Below, in pieces: positions 9,515 through 17,891 of a DNA stretch of 64,000 nucleotides. Numbering within the stretch: position 1 is the first letter of the stretch; each line of letters starts with the position of its first letter. The notes under the pieces were generated by a model that worked only from the letters and a program-made list of their open reading frames with translations, ran no database searches and had not been told where the DNA came from. Location of the stretch: contig NZ_NPDR01000009.1 in assembly GCF_002811765.1 (NCBI RefSeq), positions 1 through 64,000 of the forward strand, given 5' to 3'. Position numbers and translations under genes: made by a program. The stretch comes from Leptospira saintgironsiae. Lineage in GTDB: Bacteria > Spirochaetota > Leptospiria > Leptospirales > Leptospiraceae.

Positions 9515-10384
9515 ATGATGAAGAATAAAATAAAATTCGAATATATCTTACTATTCTTATTGTCCTTCCAAGCATGCGCCTATGGAACCTTAGGGAACTC
9601 CACGGAAGAAAGATCCACAGAACTTCAGGCGTTATTCCGTATTATGGATGAAAGAAGAGCGATCATTTCTCCTTGGTTATACTACTCGGATGACCAAGGA
9701 GATTCTGATATAGGTTCTTTTACATTAAGTGGGAGTTCTACTTATCAGATACAACTCACCGGGAACGAAGTAGTATTAGAAAGTATTTCAATGCTATTCA
9801 AGGGGCCTGAAAATTCTTTTTCTGTCTCCTCTTCCTCTACAGATGGCAAGGTCCATGTGTTTCATTCAGGTGGTTCAGAAACTCCTACAACAGGAACAGG
9901 CTCTTATTCCCACAAATACGGGATCAAGGGAAGTTTTTCTGCAGGAGATATTTCTGCCTCTGATTTTAACACTTTAACTGGACCGGTAAAAAGGCAAAGT
10001 TTATCCCCTTTTCCTGCTGTTCCATACGGAACCTTGCAACATATTTATGGGGAATTTTCCGACCTTCTGCTTACATTCCAGATATTTAATGGATCAACAA
10101 CCAAAACGGTTCATGTAGAATTAAGAGAAGCAGAATTCCAAGTAGAAGCTTCCTGTGATTTAGAGATCCCTTATAAAAAGAATGTTCCATTCTCGATTGG
10201 ATTTAGGACGGATGGCCTACTCTCCCAGAGAGCTGGATCTTCTGTTTCTATCTTGGACGGGATCTTTGCAATTTCTGGTTCAGAGATCACAATCAACGAT
10301 TTTCAAAATACTACACTATACTCTGAAATCCTGGAGAACCTGGAAACAAGCGGCCAGGTCTTGGTATTATATCCATGTTTCTAA
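9515..10384 (+). CDS. Hypothetical lipoprotein of the MbnP/MbnH-like operon
   Basis: A 289-residue protein of unrecognised family. It starts 14 nt after the di-haem gene and overlaps the next gene by 10 nt, so it belongs to the same transcript. The N-terminus is a signal peptide with a lipobox-like LLSFQAC (Cys about 21). The mature chain is Ser/Thr/Gly-rich with alternating polar and hydrophobic residues, typical of a beta-rich envelope protein. Only two Cys follow the lipobox (SCDLEI, and the penultimate residue of the chain), so a haem or multi-Cys metal centre is unlikely. A role as a periplasmic adaptor between the di-haem enzyme and the barrel downstream is speculation. Confidence 0.7.
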   Translation: MMKNKIKFEYILLFLLSFQACAYGTLGNSTEERSTELQALFRIMDERRAIISPWLYYSDDQGDSDIGSFTLSGSSTYQIQLTGNEVVLESISMLFKGPENSFSVSSSSTDGKVHVFHSGGSETPTTGTGSYSHKYGIKGSFSAGDISASDFNTLTGPVKRQSLSPFPAVPYGTLQHIYGEFSDLLLTFQIFNGSTTKTVHVELREAEFQVEASCDLEIPYKKNVPFSIGFRTDGLLSQRAGSSVSILDGIFAISGSEITINDFQNTTLYSEILENLETSGQVLVLYPCF

Positions 10385-11406
10385 TATTCAAAAAAAATCA
10401 TCTATTAATTTTCATAAAACTTATTGCATTTCTATTCTTCATCTTTTTAGGCGGAGAAATTTTTGCCCACCATGCAGGAGAAGGCCAGAATATGACTTCT
10501 TCTACAAGGTTTATCGATCCTTTTACAGGAAAAAGGGAGAAACCTTCTGATTATCTTTTGATCAGCCAGGATTTTCAAAAAGGTACAATTGATAATTCTA
10601 ATCTCTACACTACCACTGTGTTTGGAGAGTTCAATTTTGCAGGTGGTAAATATGCCGCAAACTTCAGTGCTCCATGGACTTATTATGAGCAGAAGGATAG
10701 AAGTGACGCTTCTCGTTACGGCAAAGCATTCGTTGGAGCCAAATGGAATCCTTTGATAGATACTGGCTGGCCATTCTTTATTATTTTAGAAGGTAGACTT
10801 GGTTTTCCTTCTGGCGGTGATACAGATAAATTTGCAGGTGGAGATTATTATTCAGGTATTGCGAACCTAACCTTAGGCGCCACTTGGAAACAGTTCTTAT
10901 TTGTTCTTAGGGGTTCTGGGATTTTTCCTCTTTCTAAAGATCATGCGAATCTGGACACTCAATCTGGACTTCCCTATTGGGCGCAAAGCTCTACTACTCA
11001 AAATACAGAAACTCATCCTGAGATCCAAAAGATCACCCAGTGGTTTGCATATATTACCTATTTTTGGAGTAAAGATTTCAGTGTTTTCGGAGGACTTTTA
11101 TACAGGACTCCTTATGTGAACGTGATCGGTGGTGGTAGTCTTTTAGAAGAAGATTCAGAAACCCAGAAAAAATTCCCGAAAGCTTTCAAAGAAGCTAGTT
11201 TAGGTTTTAATTATACTCTTACTAAAGGTACTTATCTTACGATTGCAGGCCGGCTTCCTTTGATTAGAGATCCCGAGATCAGGCTTTATGATTATGCGAT
11301 CACTACTTCTATTTCTTTCGAACTTCCCGAATGGAGAGACTCTTCAAAAAAATCGGAGAAGGAAGTAGATGAGTTCGAATCGGAAGAAGATTTAGAGAAG
11401 AAATAG
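10375..11406 (+). CDS. Outer-membrane beta-barrel protein (transporter-like) of the MbnP/MbnH-like operon
   Basis: A 343-residue protein with a long signal peptide ending near FLGGEIFAHHAG and a body of amphipathic strands rich in Tyr, Trp, Gly and Asp, for example NFAGGKYAANFSAPWTYYE, GKAFVGAKWNP and NLTLGATWKQFLFVLRGSG. The layout resembles putative OM transporters of the phenol-degradation MetA/toluene-channel type. The final 20 residues are highly charged, unlike the usual C-terminal Phe signal, so barrel assembly may use an internal signal. His-His at the predicted mature N-terminus is notable beside copper-linked genes. It is the last gene before a dispersed repeat. Substrate unknown; a metal or peptide-metal complex is an inference. 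Confidence 0.65.
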   Translation: MFLIFKKNHLLIFIKLIAFLFFIFLGGEIFAHHAGEGQNMTSSTRFIDPFTGKREKPSDYLLISQDFQKGTIDNSNLYTTTVFGEFNFAGGKYAANFSAPWTYYEQKDRSDASRYGKAFVGAKWNPLIDTGWPFFIILEGRLGFPSGGDTDKFAGGDYYSGIANLTLGATWKQFLFVLRGSGIFPLSKDHANLDTQSGLPYWAQSSTTQNTETHPEIQKITQWFAYITYFWSKDFSVFGGLLYRTPYVNVIGGGSLLEEDSETQKKFPKAFKEASLGFNYTLTKGTYLTIAGRLPLIRDPEIRLYDYAITTSISFELPEWRDSSKKSEKEVDEFESEEDLEKK

Positions 11407-11411
11407 CTGGG

Positions 11412-11442
11412 TTTTCACGCAAAGGCGCCAAGACCGCAAAGA
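11412..11442. repeat. Dispersed 'ACGCAAAGGCGC' type intergenic repeat
   Basis: The stretch starting TTTTCACGCAAAGGCGCC and continuing AAGACCGCAAAGAA is built from degenerate CGCAAAG-type units. Such strings recur between genes in many environmental bacteria. It lies a few bases after the barrel gene stop and before a convergent gene. No transposase is associated. Family membership is from memory; copy number in this genome is unknown. Confidence 0.4.
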
Positions 11443-11467
11443 ATATTGAACAGAGAGGCGTGGCCAT

Positions 11468-11752
11468 TCAATCCCAAAGAGATTGGAAACATAGGGCTGA
11501 ATTTTTTTCGAAACTTTGGAAACCCGACTTGGCCACACATTCTTCCTCGGTGGAAGGAAAATAATCTATTCCTCCACCCTCGTATTTGATCCTACAACAT
11601 CCTTGTGTCTTGGAAGGTTTTTCTTTTTTGGGTGCTGACTCTTGGTTCTTGGTATCCTTAGTAGGCTCAGGAGAAACCCCCAAGACGGAAGTCGCGATCG
11701 AACAAAGATAACTAAAGGCAAAAACCAAGATCAAAGTTCGAAAATTCATCAA
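11468..11752 (-). CDS. Small secreted Cys-containing protein
   Basis: A 94-residue protein, family not recognised. It has a signal peptide (MNFRTLILVFAFSYLCSIATS), a Pro/Lys/Glu-rich linker, and then a compact Cys-bearing end: G-C-C-R-I-K-Y, T-E-E-E-C-V-A-K and L-C-F-Q-S. Four Cys in about 45 residues suggest one or two disulfides. Two adjacent Met codons give alternative starts one residue apart. It converges on the MbnP/MbnH-like operon and has no same-strand neighbour within 1 kb, so it is probably a single-gene unit. The purine-rich start region and signal peptide support a real gene despite its size. Confidence 0.6.
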   Translation of the reverse strand: MMNFRTLILVFAFSYLCSIATSVLGVSPEPTKDTKNQESAPKKEKPSKTQGCCRIKYEGGGIDYFPSTEEECVAKSGFQSFEKNSALCFQSLWD

Positions 11753-11894
11753 ACCTATTTTATCTCCAGAATTAGTTTACAAGGCAAGGAAAAATCCCTG
11801 AATTCAAAAACCGAAGTTAAGTTTTTACGTTGACTCGGCGGCCTTGCGAAGGTGACAAAGGGAGAAAAGTTCAAAAGACCGAATAGGAATTCGA

Positions 11895-12893
11895 ATGAAA
11901 AATCTCCGCTCAATTCTACCAGGACCTAAGTCCTTATCAGCTTCCGTTATATTCCTTACGATCGTATTCAGCCAAGTTTCGGCGGAAACGATCCTTTTAA
12001 AAAACGGTGAAAAAACCTATGGAACTGTAATCGATCAATCTACTGACACTGTTACAATTCTAAAAGAAACCAAAAGACAAACCTTAGCTAAGTCCCAGAT
12101 CTTAAAGATCATCTTCAAAGATATCAAGGACGAGACGGAACTTGCAAAATTATTCGAGGCTGAAAAAAAGAAGCTGAACAAAGACGGCAAGAAGCCTGAG
12201 AAAGAAGAACAATTAGACACCATTCTTCTGGAACAAATGATCAAGGAGAACAGTTATAAGGCGGTCCAAAAGCGTTTAGCCTTGATCGAGAAGTACATAG
12301 ACGAACAAGATTCAAGTTGGGAAGAATATATTTCTGCTAACAGAAATCCTTGGGAGCCTGTTTGGAAATCTGCAATCCTACCGGGTTGGGGACTTTCTAC
12401 AATGAAACATGAGAATTATGCAAGGGCTTATCAGATTGCAATCGGTCTTTCTTTCCTCGTTGCAATCGGTGGAAGCCAAGCAGCAACAGAACAACATAAT
12501 AAAGCTGAGAATCGTATGAGCAAAATTTTATTCGAAGATCCAGTTACTTATGCACAGATCCAAGGTTCAGGTATTACTGGAGCTTCAGTTATAGTAACTA
12601 AAATGCAATCGGATAGTATTTCAGAATATAATTCCTTTAAGAGTAAAGAGAACCAATACGAGACTTATAGCAGAACAGGACTTTATATGGGTGTTGGTTT
12701 GTATTTAATTCAATTAGCTCAGAGTTATTTTTTAGGCCAAAAATGGGCCACTCATAATATAATCCAAACTCCTTCCGGAGAAGCTGTGAAAGAAGGTTTT
12801 AATTTCAAAAGTAATTATATGCCTATTGCTGCAGGTGGCGCGAGTAATCTTTGGGAATACCGCACCGACCTGAGATATGTAAGTTCTTTCTAA
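11895..12893 (+). CDS. Exported hypothetical protein with PGWG motif (DUF5683-like)
   Basis: A 332-residue protein. After a signal peptide (about 30 residues) comes a short beta domain, TILLKNGEKTYGTVIDQSTDTVTI, resembling the SH3/Sm-like folds found at the N-terminus of many leptospiral envelope proteins. A Lys/Glu-rich helix spans about 75-150. The second half contains S-A-I-L-P-G-W-G-L-S around residue 160, the motif typical of DUF5683-type membrane proteins, followed by two hydrophobic segments (IAIGLSFLVAIGG and LYMGVGLYLIQLAQSYF). It probably sits in the inner membrane facing the periplasm. Its TAA overlaps the stop of the convergent cysteine synthase gene by 3 nt. Function unknown. Confidence 0.65.
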   Translation: MKNLRSILPGPKSLSASVIFLTIVFSQVSAETILLKNGEKTYGTVIDQSTDTVTILKETKRQTLAKSQILKIIFKDIKDETELAKLFEAEKKKLNKDGKKPEKEEQLDTILLEQMIKENSYKAVQKRLALIEKYIDEQDSSWEEYISANRNPWEPVWKSAILPGWGLSTMKHENYARAYQIAIGLSFLVAIGGSQAATEQHNKAENRMSKILFEDPVTYAQIQGSGITGASVIVTKMQSDSISEYNSFKSKENQYETYSRTGLYMGVGLYLIQLAQSYFLGQKWATHNIIQTPSGEAVKEGFNFKSNYMPIAAGGASNLWEYRTDLRYVSSF

Positions 12894-13870
12894 ACTTCTG
12901 GAATAGAATATCCTTTCGATTTCAACCAGTCCTGGTCGTATAACCTGGACTGGTATCTTGCTCCACTGTCCGCAAGTATTGTGACTATTGTTTTTCCTGG
13001 TCCCAGCTCTTTTGCAAGTTTTACTGCAGCACCTACATTGATCCCGCTAGATCCACCTACAAACAATCCGTCTTTGCGGAGAAGTGTATAAATAAACTCT
13101 AAACATTCTTCGTCTGTAACTCGGATCGCATCATCAAAAGGTGCATCTTTCATATTTTCAGTAATTCTTCCGTTACCAATTCCTTCTGTGAAAGAATTTC
13201 CTTCTGAGCTTAGTTCACCCTTTTTTACAAAATTATAAATTGCTGATCCATAAGGTTCTGCAGCGATTGTTTTGATCTTAGGATTTTTTTCCTTTAAGAA
13301 CATCGCAGTCCCGCTGAATGTTCCTCCTGTTCCTAAAGATGCAAGCCAAGCATCCACTTTTCCCTCTGTTTGTCTCCAGATCTCAGGTCCTGTAGTATGA
13401 TAATGTGCCAAACGGTTTGCCACATTGTCGAATTGATTTGCCCAGATGGCATTCGGAGTTTCTTCTGCGATACGAGCAGAAACTTTTACATAGTTTCCCG
13501 GATCTTTATAAGGAACTGCAGGAACTGTTCTTACTTCTGCACCAAGTGTTCTAAGTAGATCTATCTTTTCTTTGGATTGAGTGTCCGGAATTACGATCAA
13601 ACATTTATATCCTTTTGCATTACAGATATGTACGAGCCCTATTCCAGTATTTCCCGCAGTGCCTTCGACTACTGTTCCGCCTGGCTTTAAAAGTCCCTTC
13701 TTCTCTGCTTCCTCAATGATAAATAATGCGGCCCTATCTTTTACGGAACCTCCAGGATTTAAGAATTCAGCTTTTCCTAAAATTTCACAACCTGTTAGGT
13801 CCGAATAATAATTTAAACGGATGAGAGGAGTATTCCCAATCGCATCTGCAAAACCTTTTTTGATCTCCAT
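12890..13870 (-). CDS. cysK: Cysteine synthase / PLP-dependent beta-replacement enzyme (CBS-like family)
   Basis: Makes L-cysteine from O-acetylserine and sulfide, or a close variant of that reaction, in the cytoplasm. At 326 residues it has the fold-type II landmarks: I-G-N-T-P-L-I-R-L near residue 12, the PLP lysine in N-P-G-G-S-V-K-D-R-A around 39-48, the substrate loop E-G-T-A-G-N-T-G-I at about 69, and the phosphate-binding loop G-T-G-G-T-F-S-G. No CBS domain follows, so it is a synthase rather than a cystathionine beta-synthase. The EGTAGNTG loop differs from the SGNTG of E. coli CysK and resembles CysB/CysM-like and mitochondrial-type members, so symbol choice is approximate. Confidence 0.85.
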   Translation of the reverse strand: MEIKKGFADAIGNTPLIRLNYYSDLTGCEILGKAEFLNPGGSVKDRAALFIIEEAEKKGLLKPGGTVVEGTAGNTGIGLVHICNAKGYKCLIVIPDTQSKEKIDLLRTLGAEVRTVPAVPYKDPGNYVKVSARIAEETPNAIWANQFDNVANRLAHYHTTGPEIWRQTEGKVDAWLASLGTGGTFSGTAMFLKEKNPKIKTIAAEPYGSAIYNFVKKGELSSEGNSFTEGIGNGRITENMKDAPFDDAIRVTDEECLEFIYTLLRKDGLFVGGSSGINVGAAVKLAKELGPGKTIVTILADSGARYQSRLYDQDWLKSKGYSIPEV

Positions 13871-13910
13871 AAGAGCCTCTTTATTATAATATTTTAACGT
13901 AAGTGCAAAT

Positions 13911-13951
13911 AAAAAAAGGAAAGCAAATCCACTTTCGTGAATCCGCTTTCC
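13911..13951 (-). terminator. Rho-independent terminator of the aldolase gene
   Basis: On the minus strand GGAAAGC pairs with GCTTTCC (as read around the loop), extended by an imperfect inner stem around GAAA, and is followed by seven T residues. It lies between the aldolase stop (14016) and the cysteine synthase start (13870), separating the two. Confidence 0.8.
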
Positions 13952-14015
13952 CCCTCGAATTTTTCCGATTTTGTTTTTTGTACCGGAAAAATGATCTATG
14001 TTTTCGAACCGTTAA

Positions 14016-15071
14016 TTAAGCGATTGTTACGTCTTTAGAAAGATATACGTCTTGGATCGCGTTTAATAAGGCTACCCCGTCTTTCATAGGCTTTTGGAAC
14101 GCCTTTCTTCCGGAGATAAGTCCCATTCCACCAGCTCTTTTGTTGATAACTGCAGCTTTTACCGCATCACCAAGATCATTAGAACCGGAAGGTCCACCAG
14201 AGTTGATCAGACCAATTTTACCCATGTAACAATTTGCTACTTGGTATCTTGCCATATCGATCGGATGATCGGAAGAAAGATCAGTATACATCTTATCATC
14301 TTTTTTACCGAATTTCAGATCTCTGAATCCACCTAAGTTAGTTTCAGGCAATTTTTGTTTTACGATATCTGCCTGGATAGTAGCAGCCAAATGGTTTGCT
14401 TGTCCAGTAAGGTCAGTAGCGATATGATAATCAGCTTTATCGTTTTTGAATCCATCATTTCTGAGATAAGCCCAAAGAATAGTTACGAGTCCTAGTTCAT
14501 GAGCTCTGTGGAAAGCTTCAGAGATCTCTTGGATCTGTCTGGAACTTTCGTCAGAACCGAAATAGATTGTAGCTCCTACGGCAGCTGCTCCCATATCGAA
14601 TGCCTGCTCTACATTTGCAAAGAGGATCTGGTCGAATTTGTTTGGATAGCTTAGAAGTTCGTTATGATTGATCTTAACTACAAAAGGAATCTTGTGAGCG
14701 TACTGACGAGATACTAATCCTAAAACTCCAAGAGTGGAAGCAACTGCGTTACATCCGCCTTCGATTGCAAGTTTTACGATATTTTCTGGATCGAAATAAG
14801 CAGGGTTTTTAGCGAAAGAAGCACCCGCGCTATGCTCAATCCCTTGGTCCACAGGAAGAATGGAAAGATATCCTGTTCCTGCAAGACGTCCAGTGTTGTA
14901 GATGGATTGGAAATTTTTAAGTACAGAGTTATTTCTGTCAGTCTTAGCAAAAATTTCGTCAATGTAATTTGGACCAGGGATGGTCAGGGTTTCCTTGGGG
15001 ATGGTTTTAGAGACATGATTTAAGAGAGAATCCGCTTCCGCACCTAATGCGCTCTTGATTTTATCTAACAT
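14016..15071 (-). CDS. fbaB: Class I fructose-bisphosphate aldolase, FbaB/DhnA type
   Basis: Cleaves fructose 1,6-bisphosphate in glycolysis/gluconeogenesis through a Schiff-base lysine. The chain matches the archaeal/bacterial FbaB family nearly throughout: [38 protein letters not shown], the block [11 protein letters not shown] (candidate active-site Lys region), [12 protein letters not shown] and [20 protein letters not shown]. The ATG at 15071 gives 351 residues, close to the 350 of E. coli FbaB, and begins [10 protein letters not shown], aligning with its MTDIAQLLG. An upstream ATG at 15137 would add 22 residues not found in the family. A strong terminator follows. Confidence 0.9.
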   Translation of the reverse strand: MLDKIKSALGAEADSLLNHVSKTIPKETLTIPGPNYIDEIFAKTDRNNSVLKNFQSIYNTGRLAGTGYLSILPVDQGIEHSAGASFAKNPAYFDPENIVKLAIEGGCNAVASTLGVLGLVSRQYAHKIPFVVKINHNELLSYPNKFDQILFANVEQAFDMGAAAVGATIYFGSDESSRQIQEISEAFHRAHELGLVTILWAYLRNDGFKNDKADYHIATDLTGQANHLAATIQADIVKQKLPETNLGGFRDLKFGKKDDKMYTDLSSDHPIDMARYQVANCYMGKIGLINSGGPSGSNDLGDAVKAAVINKRAGGMGLISGRKAFQKPMKDGVALLNAIQDVYLSKDVTIA

Positions 15072-15186
15072 TCCAGTTATACCTATTGGTTTTATCGATC
15101 TGGTGACTAGTTTTGGGGCGAAGCCCAAAATTTCCATCGATTTTCGGCTGGAATCCTAAGGCTAAGAGAGGTCTAAAGCAGGTTCT

Positions 15187-16695
15187 TTATTTAATCTGGA
15201 CTGGAAGACGGATATGGAAATCAGTACCCGAGCTGGACTTTTGAACATCCAGTTTTCCATGATTGGATTGAATGATCCCGTAACAAACGGAAAGCCCCAT
15301 CCCTATCCTGGAGTCATCTGATTGTATCCTTTCAAAAGGTTGGAAAGCATTCTCAGGGTCTAACTCTCCGTTCAAGGTTCCTGAAAGTCGAATGTCCAGA
15401 TATGGTCCTGAATCTGTTTTAGTATCTTCTAACCCTGCGTTAAAATGGATCGTACTTCCTTTCAGATCGGAGCCAACACCATCCGCATAAAAATATAAAA
15501 GATAATATAATACTTCTTTAATTTGATTCTGCTTTAAGAAGACATCCGGCATATCGGCTGGAATATTTTTTGAGATCTCAAGATTTTTAGATTTTAATAA
15601 TTCGGAGATAATCCCTTCTACCCCGGCGAGAATATCATCCAACTTACACCAAACAGGCTCTTCATTATCAGATCTAGAAAATAAGATCAGATTTCGGATA
15701 ATACCGGAGATCCTTTCTCCTTGCTCTATGATCACTCTTGCGTAATTTCGAATATCAGCAGGAAGGTCCTTTTTATTACGGATAATATTTCCGTAATTGA
15801 TCACACCCATAAGAGGATTATTGATCTCGTGAGCGATACCCGCCGCCAATTTCTGGATGGACTCCAATCTTTTTTCGGATTGGATTACCTTCTCCATTTC
15901 CGAGATCCTTTTTTCAGATACGGATAGAAGGTCCAATTCGGAGAAGGTTACGATACTTCCTACAATACGATTTGCCTCATCTCTAATAGGCGAAACTCTG
16001 AATCCTACCCTGATCTTTCTATCATCCTTTCTAACAAGGACCGCTGGAATATATCTGAGATTATGACCTAAATTATCAGGATGTTCTCCTGAACCGATTT
16101 GAGTTTGGATAAAAGAAAGAACCACATCTCCGGGTTTTCCGAGAGCCTCTTCCAGGGTCCAGCCTGTCAGCTCTTCTGCAGAATGATTTAGAAATATAAT
16201 ATTTCCCTCGCCGTCCAGAGAGACTGCACCTTCCGAAATACTTTGGATCACATTCTTAAATTCTTTGCCACTTTCCTTAACAATTCCCAAACGTTTTTGC
16301 TGGCGAAGTGCGATCTCTATAGAAGACTTAAGTTGGTGATTCTGAAATGGTTTAGTTATATAAGCATAAGTAGAAGCCGCATCCATCGCTCTCATAAACG
16401 TGGAGTCGTCAGTATAGGCAGTCATAAAAACAATAGGAACGTCTTTGATCCTTTGGATATGTTGTGCAGTTTGTATCCCATCCATATCTCCTTCGATAGA
16501 GATATCCATAAGAACTAGATCTGGATCTGTTTCTTTAAAAATAGATTGAGCGTCTTGACCGTTCGCAGCGACTCCCGCAACCTTATAACCTAAATTTTGG
16601 AGAGTCTTTTGGAGGTTGAAAGATAGAAGCCACTCGTCTTCGACGATTAGAATATTCGGTTGTTCTGAAGAAGAACTCATGTTCGATAATAACAT
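15187..16695 (-). CDS. Hybrid response regulator - PAS - histidine kinase with degenerate ATPase domain
   Basis: 502 residues. A receiver domain (about 14-130) has the acidic pair near VEDEW, phospho-Asp in L-V-L-M-D-I-S and the K-P-F motif. A PAS domain follows (about 145-260), then a HisKA dimerisation domain with an intact H-box, A-A-G-I-A-H-E-I-N-N-P-L. The C-terminal ATPase is abnormal. Where the N-box should read N-L-L-x-N-A it reads Y-Y-L-L-Y-F-Y-A-D-G, and the G1 D-x-G-x-G is replaced by L-S-G-T-L-N-G; G2 is only partly kept (RIGMGLSVCYG). ATP binding is therefore doubtful. It may act as a phosphatase or a phospho-relay scaffold. The start may also be the Met at residue 6. Confidence 0.8.
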   Translation of the reverse strand: MLLSNMSSSSEQPNILIVEDEWLLSFNLQKTLQNLGYKVAGVAANGQDAQSIFKETDPDLVLMDISIEGDMDGIQTAQHIQRIKDVPIVFMTAYTDDSTFMRAMDAASTYAYITKPFQNHQLKSSIEIALRQQKRLGIVKESGKEFKNVIQSISEGAVSLDGEGNIIFLNHSAEELTGWTLEEALGKPGDVVLSFIQTQIGSGEHPDNLGHNLRYIPAVLVRKDDRKIRVGFRVSPIRDEANRIVGSIVTFSELDLLSVSEKRISEMEKVIQSEKRLESIQKLAAGIAHEINNPLMGVINYGNIIRNKKDLPADIRNYARVIIEQGERISGIIRNLILFSRSDNEEPVWCKLDDILAGVEGIISELLKSKNLEISKNIPADMPDVFLKQNQIKEVLYYLLYFYADGVGSDLKGSTIHFNAGLEDTKTDSGPYLDIRLSGTLNGELDPENAFQPFERIQSDDSRIGMGLSVCYGIIQSNHGKLDVQKSSSGTDFHIRLPVQIK

Positions 16696-17029
16696 ATTCC
16701 TGAAGTGGTAAAAACTGCGGCTCTCCCGTTATGCTCCCACGTTAGGAGTGAATTGGGAAATCCTTTTTTAGGAATATAATTGTTTCCGCAAAATTTTCAA
16801 AACTTCTCCTTAGATCTATTTTACCATTTTAGAATCCAGGAATAAATCACTGAATTCTGGAAATTTATATACAGTCCTATTTTATTGTTTTTTTCCAATT
16901 TTAGTCCTCATTTTTCCGCTCTTCCGACTAAAAGAACCAAAAGCTTGTCATAGTTCCGACCTCTTTTTTCCAAAAAAAGTCCTTGAATCGAAGCTCCGTC
17001 AAAACTACACTTTGGGCCTAGAGGTAGCC
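16696..17029. other. Divergent intergenic region (334 bp)
   Basis: AT-rich, with several T-runs and no open frame or strong inverted repeat that I can support. It must hold the promoters of the hybrid kinase (minus) and the CBS protein (plus). A GAGGTAG ribosome site sits at its right end. Confidence 0.5.
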
Positions 17030-17470
17030 ATGCTGGTAAAAGATATCTTGGAAAAAAAGGACCGAAAGATCCTCTCGGTGGAACCCAATACCACCGTTTG
17101 GGAAGCGATCCGATTTATGACCAAGTATGATATAGGTTCAGTGATCGTGCTGAAAGAAGGGAAACTCGCCGGTATATTTACAGAAAGGGATTTACTTCAT
17201 TTTGCCTCCACAGATCGGGAAGCAGTATTCGAGAAAACAGTGGCAGATCTAATGTCCACTACATTGACTACTATGCAACCGAACGACCAAGTGGATGAAG
17301 TTCTTTCTATTATGCTAAAAAAAAGGATCCGGCACATGCCAATTCTGGATGGGAACAGATTGGTGGGGATAGTCTCTATCGGAGATGCTGTAAAAGCAAA
17401 AATCGCGAAAACAGAAGAAGAGAATAAAAACTTAAAAAATTATATATATAGTGAATCCGGATTTATCTGA
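17030..17470 (+). CDS. Tandem CBS-domain protein
   Basis: A 146-residue cytoplasmic protein made of two CBS domains: about residues 4-62 (V-W-E-A-I-R-F-M-T-K-Y-D-I-G-S-V-I-V, then GIFTERDLL) and about 70-128 (V-D-E-V-L-S-I-M-L-K-K-R-I-R-H-M-P-I, then GIVSIGDAV). The pair forms a Bateman module that binds adenine nucleotides. It resembles stand-alone CBS proteins that sense energy charge and regulate partners. The ATG at 17030 follows GAGGTAG at good spacing and is preferred to a TTG at 17012, which would add six residues. No same-strand partner is close, so the regulated enzyme is unknown. Confidence 0.85.
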   Translation: MLVKDILEKKDRKILSVEPNTTVWEAIRFMTKYDIGSVIVLKEGKLAGIFTERDLLHFASTDREAVFEKTVADLMSTTLTTMQPNDQVDEVLSIMLKKRIRHMPILDGNRLVGIVSIGDAVKAKIAKTEEENKNLKNYIYSESGFI

Positions 17471-17650
17471 TCCTGTTTATTCTTTCTGCTCGGACACTCC
17501 CCGATTATCGAACCTTCGAGAAATGTAATAGAAAAATGCCCCGCCTGGACTATATCCAGGGGGCAAGTGGCTCACATTCGGGTATTCCCGTTAATTCCTA
17601 AAAAGTAATATCATTACCTAAACTCGCAACTCCGTTTTTTGGAAATCGGG

Positions 17651-17674
17651 TTGCCGGAATCACTTTTCCGGCAA
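17651..17674. other. Perfect 9-bp hairpin (TTGCCGGAA / TTCCGGCAA)
   Basis: A perfect inverted repeat with a 6-nt loop, 40 bp upstream of a short membrane-protein gene. No T-tract follows on either strand. It could be an operator, a leader-RNA structure or a U-less terminator of the CBS gene. A second imperfect stem, TGCCCC...GGGGCA, lies at about 17536-17564. Confidence 0.4.
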
Positions 17675-17714
17675 GTATAGACTAAGGCGGCTGTCCAGAA
17701 CGGGACTAAAAGAC

Positions 17715-17891
17715 ATGAAACTCCTTTTAATTATATTATTCGCATATTTAACGTATCGCTTTTTACAAAGACTCATGTTTCCCGGGAGAAACGAAGGTGC
17801 CGGTTTTAGAGTGGTGTACCCAGACAGAGAATATTCTTCTAGAGAAAAAGACATTTCCGCGAAGGGAAGAGTAGTAGAAAAGGGAGAATGA
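17715..17891 (+). CDS. 58-residue single-pass membrane protein, translationally coupled to the next gene
   Basis: A short gene: ATG at 17715, TGA at 17889. The product starts with one hydrophobic helix (MKLLLIILFAYLTYRFLQRL) and continues with a short polar cytoplasmic tail containing the phrases VVYPDREYSSREKDIS and GRVVEKGE. Its TGA overlaps the ATG of the following lipoprotein gene (ATGA), a coupling typical of this window. The N-terminal helix plus basic tail resembles small DUF4834-like membrane proteins, but identity is weak. The Shine-Dalgarno signal is poor, so expression is inferred from the overlap and composition. Confidence 0.5.
   Translation: MKLLLIILFAYLTYRFLQRLMFPGRNEGAGFRVVYPDREYSSREKDISAKGRVVEKGE

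Noticed and set aside
15072..15137. Aldolase start at 15137
   Set aside because: Adds 22 residues absent from the FbaB family; the ATG at 15071 aligns with the known N-terminus.
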